Positions 6,596-13,209 of a DNA stretch of 16,175 bases are shown piece after piece. The stretch is from Chloroflexota bacterium. Lineage in GTDB: Bacteria > Chloroflexota > Anaerolineae > Caldilineales > Caldilineaceae. Both the position numbers and the translations under genes were made by a program. Under the pieces are notes generated by a model that was not told the DNA's origin, did not search any database, and saw only the letters and a program-made list of their open reading frames with translations. Location: assembly GCA_003577005.1 (NCBI GenBank), contig QEUW01000326.1:1-16175 (forward strand), given 5' to 3'. The number at the start of each line of letters is the position of its first letter. Positions within the stretch are counted from its first letter, which is position 1.

Positions 6596-8299
6596 CTAGA
6601 CCTCCATCACCAGCGGCATGATCATGGGGCGGCGCCCAATCTCTTTGCTGGCAAAGGTGGTGAGGGCATCCTTGATTCGGGTTTCTAAGACCGACACCGG
6701 CGCTTTCTTCTTGATCACGTCTTGGACAACTTCTTCGGCACGGCGGATGAGATCCTCGTTGTCGCGCACATAGACAAAGCCGCGTGTGATGATCTCGGGG
6801 CCGTAGATGATCTCGCCATCTACCTCGTCCACGGCGATGACGCAGACCATAAAGCCATCTTCGCTCAGATGGCGCCGGTCACGCAGGACGACGTTGCCCA
6901 CATCGCCGACCCCCAACCCATCGACATAGACATTCCCCACGCTCAGCCGGTCGCCCAGCCGGCCGCGGATTTCGCCATTAGGGCCGTAAGGACCAAAATC
7001 GACGATCTGGCCATCTTCGATGACGAAGACGTTCTCTTTGGGGATGCCCGTCTCTGCCGCCAGACGCCCGTGAAGCACCAGGTGGCGATACTCGCCGTGG
7101 AGCGGGATAAAGAACTTGGGCCGCACCAGTTCGAGCATATAGCGATAATCGTCGCGGCCCCCGTGACCACTCACATGCACATCGCCCAGGCTGTGATAAA
7201 GGACATCCACACCCTGGCGGAAAAGATTGTCCACTGTGCGATTGAAAAGCTCCTCGTTGCCGGGGATGGGCATCGCGCTGAGGATGACCGTGTCGCCCGG
7301 GCGCAGCGTGATCTGCCGGTGGTCGGCCAGGCTCATGCGCACCATCGCGCTGGTTGGTTCACCCTGGCTGCCGGTGGCGATGACCACAACTTCTTTGGCC
7401 GGCAGCGACTCCATCTCGCCAGCGGTGAGCAGTTCGTCGGGCTGCACATCAAGATAGCCAAGTTGCATGGCGATCTTGACGTTGTTGACCATAGAGCGGC
7501 CAACCACGCCGACACGGCGACTGTGACGGCGCGCCACGTTGATGATCTGCTGCACGCGGCCCAGGTTGCTGGCAAAGGTGGCCAGGAGCACACGACCGGG
7601 CGCCTGCCCAAAGACACGGTCGAGCACAACTTCGAGCGAGCGTTCGCTGGGCGTTTGCCCTTCCTTTTCGATGTTGGTGCTGTCACCCAGTAGCAGCAGC
7701 ACCCCCTCGTCGCCCCAACGGCTCAACTTTTCCAGATCCGTTGGCTTGTCGTCTACAGGTGTGGGGTCAAAGCGGTAATCGCTGGTGTGGATCACGAGTC
7801 CGGCCGGCGTGTGGACAGCCACCCCGACGCTGTCGGGAAAGCTATGACAGGTGTGAAAGAACTCGACCGTGAACGGGTCAAGTTCCAGCCTGTCATTGTC
7901 GGTCACGGTGTGAAGGTTCACTTCTCCCAACAGCTTGTTCTCGCGCAGCTTGCCTTCCAGCAACCCGCGCGTCAACGCCGTGGCGTACACGGGCGCATCG
8001 AGCCCTTCTTCCACCAGGTAAGCCAGTGCACCGATGTGGTCTTCGTGCCCGTGGGTAAGCACAACGCCCCGCACCCAATCCAGGCGGTCGAGCACATACT
8101 GGGCGTCGGGGATGACCAGGTCCACACCGTGCATTTCACTCGTGGGGAACATCAGACCCGCATCGATGATCAGGATATTCTCGCCTGATTCGAGCAAGAG
8201 CATATTCTTGCCGATTTCGCCCGCGCCCCCCAACGGGATGACGCTGAGCAGTGGTTGGTCGGCTGGTTGCGCCGACTCCGTTCCATTCATTTCACTCAT
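6596..8299 (-). CDS. rnj: Ribonuclease J (metallo-beta-lactamase/beta-CASP RNase), 567 aa
   Basis: RNase J is a combined 5'-to-3' exonuclease and endonuclease for RNA turnover and maturation. The protein opens with the family signature IPLGGAGEIGKNM (residues 21-33). The metal-binding motif HGHEDH is at 83-88, further ligands are in HTCHSFPDSVG (His152) and HTSDYRFD (Asp174), and LLLLGDSTN (201-209) leads into the beta-CASP part. FIPLHGEYRHL near residue 400 carries the late conserved His motif. The length matches bacterial RNase J (about 555). The start is ATG 8297-8299, with GAGGAG at 8308-8313 upstream at 8-nt spacing. The gene stands alone on this strand, converges on transketolase, and has an apparent long structured leader. 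Confidence 0.96.
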   Translation of the reverse strand: MSEMNGTESAQPADQPLLSVIPLGGAGEIGKNMLLLESGENILIIDAGLMFPTSEMHGVDLVIPDAQYVLDRLDWVRGVVLTHGHEDHIGALAYLVEEGLDAPVYATALTRGLLEGKLRENKLLGEVNLHTVTDNDRLELDPFTVEFFHTCHSFPDSVGVAVHTPAGLVIHTSDYRFDPTPVDDKPTDLEKLSRWGDEGVLLLLGDSTNIEKEGQTPSERSLEVVLDRVFGQAPGRVLLATFASNLGRVQQIINVARRHSRRVGVVGRSMVNNVKIAMQLGYLDVQPDELLTAGEMESLPAKEVVVIATGSQGEPTSAMVRMSLADHRQITLRPGDTVILSAMPIPGNEELFNRTVDNLFRQGVDVLYHSLGDVHVSGHGGRDDYRYMLELVRPKFFIPLHGEYRHLVLHGRLAAETGIPKENVFVIEDGQIVDFGPYGPNGEIRGRLGDRLSVGNVYVDGLGVGDVGNVVLRDRRHLSEDGFMVCVIAVDEVDGEIIYGPEIITRGFVYVRDNEDLIRRAEEVVQDVIKKKAPVSVLETRIKDALTTFASKEIGRRPMIMPLVMEV

Positions 8300-8401
8300 T
8301 CTATAGACTCCTCAAAAATAGGTTAAAAACAATGTCGCTATCACAAAAACAGAGTGACCCACGAGCCCTCTGTGTCGTGCAAAGATGGCTGGCACACAGA
8401 T

Positions 8402-8426
8402 AACTCGACCACGACAATAGTCGAGT
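8402..8426. promoter_or_regulatory. 7-bp inverted repeat in the rnj leader
   Basis: ACTCGAC (8402-8408) and GTCGAGT (8420-8426) are exact reverse complements across 11 nt. It sits about 90 nt upstream of the rnj ribosome binding site. It may be an operator or an RNA stem. Confidence 0.3.
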
Positions 8427-8664
8427 ATGTACCCTCTATTCCAAAAGTCACACGGTGCAGATACAGCGTTGCGGAGGCTGAAGCGCGTCGACGCGGAAAT
8501 GGACGACGGAACCCTGGCGGGCGAGGCAGCGACAGGCGTGTCAGCTACCGGTTTGGTCAAGGTTATCTTCCCGCCGCATCCGGGGCGGTCTTTGCGGTGC
8601 TATTGCAAACATGGGGTCTTCGCCCCTATTGTGCCGATCCCAATAACGCTGCACCCACCTTACT

Positions 8665-8696
8665 AACCAGGTGCTATGCTCGGGTGCCGCCTGGTT
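8665..8696. repeat. AACCAGG/CCTGGTT hairpin at the 5' end of the rnj leader
   Basis: AACCAGG (8665-8671) pairs with CCTGGTT (8690-8696), enclosing an 18-nt loop. On the minus strand it would form within the first 10-50 nt of the rnj transcript, a position known in other mRNAs to affect 5'-end-dependent decay. A similar arm pair occurs at 15161-15246. Confidence 0.4.
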
Positions 8697-8709
8697 GCAA
8701 ACAACAGTT

Positions 8710-8718
8710 ATTATACCA
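8710..8718 (-). promoter_or_regulatory. Extended -10 promoter candidate for rnj
   Basis: On the minus strand the sequence reads TGGTATAAT, a perfect -10 hexamer (8710-8715) with the TG extension (8717-8718). No good -35 box lies 16-18 nt upstream, which is acceptable for an extended -10 promoter. Confidence 0.5.
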
Positions 8719-9211
8719 CCTGATGCACCGATAAAGGAAATATCTCACTCCCACAGATATTATGTCACTTACTGATAAGCCATTATCGTCCATGAGAACA
8801 CGACGAGTTGGATGGTCACCTATGACATACCGGCGGCAGCTTCATCTACAAATGGATGCAGCTATTTTGGATAGCAGGTCCGCAGTTGCTCCGGTGCGAT
8901 GCATTTGCAAAGTGCGTTGCACCTCTGGTTGGCAGATCCAGCTGCATACCTCCTAATAGATACACCAAATAGAGTTGGCACAAACCTTCCTGGAAGCTCT
9001 TAAGCTTCCAGGAAGGTGGATGACGATTGATTGTGCCACTTTCATCTGTTTCTCGGCTAATCTTTCGAGTACGAGAATGAGTAGGAGGACGAGTACAAGC
9101 TGGGTTGTGACGTGGAGCCGACCTTTTCAAATAGCTTTTAAGACAATTGGACGATTGTACCCTCTAATCTTTTGAGGCTCTCGTGCAACGGACAAATGCC
9201 TCAAATTCGAT
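8719..9211. other. Gene-poor intergenic stretch
   Basis: No protein family, tRNA or rRNA was recognised here on either strand. The sequence has lower GC than its neighbours, several in-frame stops in all frames, a strong hairpin (8976-9038) and a short GAG/TAC-rich purine tract (about 9065-9098). It could hold a small RNA around the hairpin. Confidence 0.4.
8976..9038. repeat. Strong two-part hairpin (15-bp perfect inner stem)
   Basis: The inner stem is ACCTTCCTGGAAGCT (8984-8998) with AGCTTCCAGGAAGGT (9003-9017) around CTTA. An outer stem, TGGCACAA (8976-8983) with TTGTGCCA (9031-9038), flanks it with a 13-nt bulge on the right side only. No T-run of terminator type follows on either strand. 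It does not adjoin any gene end, so it is either a structured small RNA or a cruciform/protein site. Confidence 0.6.
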
Positions 9212-9251
9212 CTACGTCATTTGTTTGATGATCGACTATCATTTGACGTAG
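9212..9251. promoter_or_regulatory. Inverted repeat upstream of the OmpR-type regulator promoter
   Basis: CTACGTCA (9212-9219) and TGACGTAG (9244-9251) are exact reverse complements with 24 nt between. Inside, TGAT and ATCA give a smaller symmetric core. The right arm overlaps the first of two ATTTGACG direct repeats (9241-9248 and 9255-9262, 14-nt period); the second contains the -35 box. The arrangement fits a regulator binding site, perhaps autoregulatory. Confidence 0.45.
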
Positions 9252-9256
9252 TAAAT

Positions 9257-9286
9257 TTGACGAGTACTGTCTTTTTGTTGTAGAGT
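9257..9286 (+). promoter_or_regulatory. Candidate promoter for the OmpR-type regulator
   Basis: TTGACG (9257-9262) and TAGAGT (9281-9286) are separated by 18 nt. The predicted leader to the start codon at 9434 is about 140 nt. Five of six -35 bases match; the -10 is moderate. Confidence 0.4.
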
Positions 9287-9433
9287 GGCGCAGAATGAAG
9301 CCCGGCATTGTACGTTGAAACAATTACGCCGCCATTGTTTTCGCTGCCGTCACTGTCGCCCTATTCAGTTTGTGTTTTGTCTGTTTATGTGCTTCTGGCA
9401 GTCGACCAGATTCGATTGGCAAGCGAGGTAGCC

Positions 9434-10207
9434 ATGTCCCAACAACCCAAAGATACGAACCCATTGGATGAGGCGCCCTTAGAGCGACCCGACCAGCAGT
9501 GTATCCTGGTGGTGGATGATACGAGTGACACCCGTCATCTGCTGACTCTACGGTTGGAGCGGGAAGGGTTCCGGGTGTTGAGCGCCGGGAGAGCGCAAGA
9601 GGCGCTGGCGCTGGTCAAGGAGCAAGGTCTGCCGCACTTAGCGATTCTAGATGTGCTCATGCCTGGCATGGATGGCCTCGAACTCGCCAACCACCTGCGC
9701 CGCATGGGTGACCTACCCATCATCTTTCTCTCGGCGCTGTCGGACCCGGAAGTCAAGACCGACGCCATCAACCGGTACGCCGAAGATTATGTGACAAAAC
9801 CGTTTCACTTTGGCGAACTCCTCGCACGAGTTCGCCGGGTCCTGTTGCGGACGACAAGCGAGCCGCCCATGAGCCCCGAAGAGGTGATCGACGAGCGGCT
9901 GCGGATCAATTTTGCCCAACAATATGTGGTCGCAGGTCATGACCGTATCTCGCTCACCCCCATTGAGAACCGCATTATGCATGTTCTCTACACCCACCGT
10001 GGTCGCACCATCCCCCCAGCTACCCTGTTAGCCAAAGTGTGGAGTCCCCACCAGAAGGGTTCGCTGGAATCGCTGTGGGTCCATGTCCGCCGCCTGCGCG
10101 ATAAGATCGAGCTTGACCCGGACAACCCCCGCTATCTGGTCACGTTGCGAGGCCGGGGCTACTGTCTGCGCCAGCCTGACCCTGTCAACACCAACAACTG
10201 TAGTTGA
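9434..10207 (+). CDS. OmpR/PhoB-family response regulator (257 aa)
   Basis: A two-component transcription regulator with an N-terminal receiver domain and a C-terminal winged-helix DNA-binding domain. After an unusual hydrophilic lead of about 20 residues, the receiver starts at CILVVDD (acidic pair Asp28-Asp29). The phosphoacceptor is Asp73 in [12 protein letters not shown], with Ser100 (FLSAL) and Lys122 (VTKPF) completing the active site. The winged-helix domain spans about 160-250, with [12 protein letters not shown], a recognition-helix region [14 protein letters not shown], and [12 protein letters not shown] at the wing. The start is ATG 9434 with GAGG at 9425-9428. An in-frame TTG at 9308 would add a hydrophobic 42-residue extension and is less likely. 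No histidine kinase lies beside it. Confidence 0.94.
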   Translation: MSQQPKDTNPLDEAPLERPDQQCILVVDDTSDTRHLLTLRLEREGFRVLSAGRAQEALALVKEQGLPHLAILDVLMPGMDGLELANHLRRMGDLPIIFLSALSDPEVKTDAINRYAEDYVTKPFHFGELLARVRRVLLRTTSEPPMSPEEVIDERLRINFAQQYVVAGHDRISLTPIENRIMHVLYTHRGRTIPPATLLAKVWSPHQKGSLESLWVHVRRLRDKIELDPDNPRYLVTLRGRGYCLRQPDPVNTNNCS

Positions 10208-10558
10208 TGCAGTGCTCGATCTGGTGTGGCGAAAGCCTCTACGTGAGCATCAATATAGTGGATTGGCGAGCGAAAATCGTACGATCTACCCCTACGGGAT
10301 ACCCCAATCAGCGCTGCTGCTCGTTTTGACCTGCTCGATTCGTCATTTTCCCCAATCGGCGCTACAATTGAAGCGTATCGGAAGCCGCAACTCTGTCTTA
10401 GCGCGTCGCACCACGCCACTTCTCGTCATGATATACAGCAGTGTGCCGCGGCTCCGTGTGGATCGAAGGGATACCCTTATCTTTAGAGGAAGCACCAGCC
10501 TCTACGCTGTTTGGTGGCGAAGCGATAGCGCAGTGCTGGCAGATATACAGCACACAGG
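10208..10558. other. 351-nt gap between the two response regulators; direct and inverted repeats only
   Basis: No gene was recognised. The gap holds a near-perfect direct repeat CCCCAATC(A/G)GCGCT (10302-10315 and 10350-10363), an exact direct repeat GATATACAGCA (10430-10440 and 10542-10552), a 10-bp palindrome ATCGTACGAT near 10276-10285, and an inverted repeat GTGCTG/CAGCAC (10533-10538/10548-10553) ending just before the next ribosome binding site. No convincing -35/-10 pair was found. Confidence 0.4.
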
Positions 10559-10567
10559 ATGGATTGG

Positions 10568-11275
10568 ATGGCAAACGATATACGAGTTCTACTGGTGGAA
10601 GATGAATTGATCGTCGGCGAGGCAATTCGCGCCCTGTTAGAAGAGACCGATGGCATCGTTGTCATCGACGATGCCGGCACGGCCGAAGCGGCAGTGCGCA
10701 AGGCGCGCACGTTAAAGCCCGATGTCATCCTGGTCGATCTCCTGCTGCCCGACAAACCGGGCATTCATGTGATCGAAACCATTATGGATGAAGACCCGAC
10801 CGCACGCATCCTGGTCTTGACCGCCTTTTCTGACGACAGCCGGGTGGCGGCTGCATTTCAGGCCGGCGCCCTGGGCTATGTGCTCAAGACACAGGCGAGC
10901 GAGGAGTTGGTGCAGGCAATCCAGACCGCTTACCGCGGCCTCTCAGCCTTACACCCGTCGATTGCCACCAAGCTGGTGCGGCAGTTGAAACGCCCAATCG
11001 AGGCCCCTGCGGAAGAAGCGCTGCTGACCGAGCCGGAAGAACGAGTGTTGATGGGGATCGCACGCGGTCTTTCGAATCAAGAGATTGCCGACGAACTCGG
11101 CCTCAGTCTCTCGACTGTCCGCACACATGTCAGCAAGATCCTCAGTAAATTGCATCTCGACAACCGCACCCAGGCCGCACTCCATGCGTTGCGCAAAGGA
11201 ATCGTTGACCTGGCTCAGGTGCGCGTCGCTCATGTGGAGGCCAGCACCGCGTACCAGGATGACGATGTTCAGTAG
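10568..11275 (+). CDS. NarL/LuxR-family response regulator (235 aa)
   Basis: A two-component regulator with a receiver domain (residues about 5-120) and a LuxR-type helix-turn-helix domain. The receiver begins IRVLLVEDE (Glu11-Asp12), has phosphoacceptor Asp57 (ILVDLLLPDKPG), and retains Thr85 and Lys107 (YVLKT). The output domain (about 151-212) contains LLTEPEERVLMGIARGLSNQEIADELGLSLSTVRTHVSKILSKL, shown here as consecutive pieces LLTEPEERVL, GLSNQEIADELGLS and TVRTHVSKILSKL, the standard four-helix arrangement. ATG 10568 is preferred because AGGA lies 8 nt upstream and few residues precede the first strand. ATG 10559 would add MDW. The stop overlaps the stop of the opposing ABC gene by 7 bp. 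No sensor kinase is adjacent. Confidence 0.92.
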   Translation: MANDIRVLLVEDELIVGEAIRALLEETDGIVVIDDAGTAEAAVRKARTLKPDVILVDLLLPDKPGIHVIETIMDEDPTARILVLTAFSDDSRVAAAFQAGALGYVLKTQASEELVQAIQTAYRGLSALHPSIATKLVRQLKRPIEAPAEEALLTEPEERVLMGIARGLSNQEIADELGLSLSTVRTHVSKILSKLHLDNRTQAALHALRKGIVDLAQVRVAHVEASTAYQDDDVQ

Positions 11276-13110
11276 TTCGCAGCCCTTGGGCTTGACTCGG
11301 GTCCGGTAGCGTTGCGGTCTACTGATGCAAACTCTCCTCGCCATAGCCTCTGCATCTCTTCGCAGCGTTCAAGCAGGTCAGCGAGTTTCCCTGCGTCTAT
11401 CACGTTGCCCCCGGCCAGCACCAGGATGTGATCCGCCCGGCGTAGCGCTGGCCGCCGGTGTGAGACTACCAGACAGGCGGGTGCATCCGTCCGGGAAAAG
11501 AGACGCTCCCAAAGTTGGTTTTCGGTCTCGACATCGAGCGCACTGGAGATGTCATCAAAGACCAGCAGTTCAGGCTGGCGTACAAACATGCGTGCCGCCG
11601 CCGCCCGTTGGATTTGCCCCCCTGAAAGTTTGACGCCCTTTGGTCCCACACGCGTCTCCAATCCTTCCTCCAACGTCTGCACATCTTGCTCGAACACAGC
11701 AGCGTAGATCGCCTGTGCTAGATCGTCATCGTCCAGCGGCAGACCCAGCAACAGATTTTCGCGCAGCGTCGTGCTAAAGAGGCGCGGAACCTGCGCCGTA
11801 TAGGCACAGCGCGGCGGTACAAAGAAATCAGCCGGAGCATCTATCAGTTGCCCATTCCACCGGATCTCTCCTTCCTGTTTGGGCAGTAACCCCAAGAGCG
11901 CCCGCAACAGTGTCGTCTTGCCCGAACCGATCCGGCCGGTGATTACGGTGAACGCGCCACGGCGGAGCGTCAGATTGACGTGGGCGATCCCGCGGTCCGA
12001 ACCTGGATGCTTGTACGTCAGGTTGCTGACGACGAGTTGGTCGAGCCTGTCATCCGCCGTGCGAGTTGGTCGGGAGATAGCGGGAAGTTCTCCATCCTGA
12101 TAGATGGGGCCGGGCGCAACGAGGGTTTGGGTCGGCGCACCCTGGAGCAGGTCGGTCATACGGCGGACAGAGACGCCGGCCTGTTTGTAGCGCGCCCAGA
12201 AGAAGCCGATAAAGCTGACAAACTCAGTAAAGAAGCCGAGGAAATAGACAAAAAGGGCAAAATCACCCACGGTAAAGGTTCCCGCCGCCAACGCCTGCGC
12301 CGAGAGCAAGAGGATGATCCCCGTGCCCAGATTGCCCGAGTGGATAAAGATCGAGTCGAGCAGTTCGTTGAAGAGGCGGTCGAGCAGCGCGGCTTTGCGC
12401 CGCTGCTCGTTGAGCACACTAAAGTGGCCGATGATCGGCTCTTCGGCTCGTGCGACCTGTACGGCCTGCACTGCACCAAAGATCTCGGCAATAAAGCTGG
12501 TGACCGCGCCGCCTGCTTTACGCGTCTCGCTGCGATAGCGTTCGATTCGCTGCGTGCCCGCATTGGCAGCCAGCACGATGAGCGCCAGCGGCGCAAAAGC
12601 GATCAGCGTCAGGGTGGGGTTAATCGAGAGCATGATACCCATCGCCACCAGTGCAAAGAGACCGTCGCCTACCAGGTTGTTGAACCAAAGCGCAAACCAG
12701 GGCAACTCGTTGACATCGTCGCGGAAGCGGGCGATGGCCGCCCCTGGTGTTTCCGGCAGCGACGCCGCACCTGGCATGGCAAGGATACGCCCCAGCATGT
12801 TCTTGTGCAAGAGCGTGTGTGTCCGGTAGGTAAAGGGCACGTTGGCCCGAATCAGCGCAAAGATACCCCAACAACGCGCCAGGAGACCAGCCACGAGCAG
12901 AGCAACCAACCCCCAAAAATCAAAGCGGGCGGATGCACGCTCTGAGATCAGGTTGAAGAACTCGCGCGTCACCAAACCGGGTATCAACCAACTGGTCGCC
13001 AATACTGTAAAACCAACCGTGTTGTACAGATAGCGCCACTTCTGATACTGGATCATCGCCAGCACAAACTGCCAGGTAGACATGGTCACCGTTTGCTGTT
13101 GCTGTGTCAT
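11269..13110 (-). CDS. ABC exporter half-transporter with degenerate Walker B (613 aa)
   Basis: A fused membrane plus nucleotide-binding half-transporter of the multidrug/lipid exporter type. About six membrane helices occupy residues 25-310. The ATPase domain has Walker A GRIGSGKTT (392-400), Q-loop Gln440, a canonical signature LSGGQ (495-499), Walker B LLVFDD (515-520) and His551. In Walker B the catalytic Glu is replaced by Asp520, the hallmark of the non-catalytic half of heterodimeric exporters. The start is ATG 13110 with GAGAGG upstream. The gene follows the other half-transporter by 99 nt on the same strand. Its substrate is unknown; drugs, lipids or peptides are all possible. Confidence 0.93.
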   Translation of the reverse strand: MTQQQQTVTMSTWQFVLAMIQYQKWRYLYNTVGFTVLATSWLIPGLVTREFFNLISERASARFDFWGLVALLVAGLLARCWGIFALIRANVPFTYRTHTLLHKNMLGRILAMPGAASLPETPGAAIARFRDDVNELPWFALWFNNLVGDGLFALVAMGIMLSINPTLTLIAFAPLALIVLAANAGTQRIERYRSETRKAGGAVTSFIAEIFGAVQAVQVARAEEPIIGHFSVLNEQRRKAALLDRLFNELLDSIFIHSGNLGTGIILLLSAQALAAGTFTVGDFALFVYFLGFFTEFVSFIGFFWARYKQAGVSVRRMTDLLQGAPTQTLVAPGPIYQDGELPAISRPTRTADDRLDQLVVSNLTYKHPGSDRGIAHVNLTLRRGAFTVITGRIGSGKTTLLRALLGLLPKQEGEIRWNGQLIDAPADFFVPPRCAYTAQVPRLFSTTLRENLLLGLPLDDDDLAQAIYAAVFEQDVQTLEEGLETRVGPKGVKLSGGQIQRAAAARMFVRQPELLVFDDISSALDVETENQLWERLFSRTDAPACLVVSHRRPALRRADHILVLAGGNVIDAGKLADLLERCEEMQRLWRGEFASVDRNATGPESSPRAANY

Positions 13111-13209
13111 GATTGCCTCTCAAAAGATAAAGAAAGTAAGCGTTTGAGGAGACCGGATTTTCGAGGTCGCCAATCTCCCTCGCCCTTGTAGCCGCCCCCA
13201 CTCTTTTCG

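Larger units (their letters stand above)
8300..8709 (-). other. Predicted 410-nt structured 5' leader of rnj; no gene recognised
   Basis: This stretch lies between the predicted extended -10 promoter and the rnj start codon. It contains several hairpins: ACTCGAC (8402-8408) with GTCGAGT (8420-8426), CTGTGT/ACACAG arms near 8370-8399, a GGGG/CCCC stem near 8613-8627, and the 8665-8696 stem. Short open frames exist on both strands (for example 8312-8560 minus from TTG) but none resembles a known protein. A long leader suits an RNase that controls its own mRNA, as RNase E does in E. coli. That role is an analogy. Confidence 0.4.

Noticed and set aside
6722..7693. 323-codon open frame on the plus strand
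   Set aside because: It lies wholly antisense to RNase J, has His/Asp-rich shadow composition and no recognisable domain; a by-product of GC-rich codons.
8312..8560. 82-codon minus-strand frame just before rnj
   Set aside because: It needs a TTG start, and no family or Shine-Dalgarno support was seen. A leader peptide is not excluded but not supported.
8354..8734. 126-codon plus-strand frame in the rnj leader region
   Set aside because: Low-quality composition, no ribosome binding site of note and no recognisable domain; it overlaps the predicted leader hairpins.
9308..9433. In-frame hydrophobic N-terminal extension of the OmpR-type regulator
   Set aside because: It would start at TTG without a good ribosome binding site, while ATG 9434 has GAGG at 5-nt spacing. 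A membrane-anchored regulator was considered and set aside.
11980..12945. 321-codon open frame on the plus strand
   Set aside because: Antisense to the 613-aa ABC exporter gene, highly charged and without any family motif.
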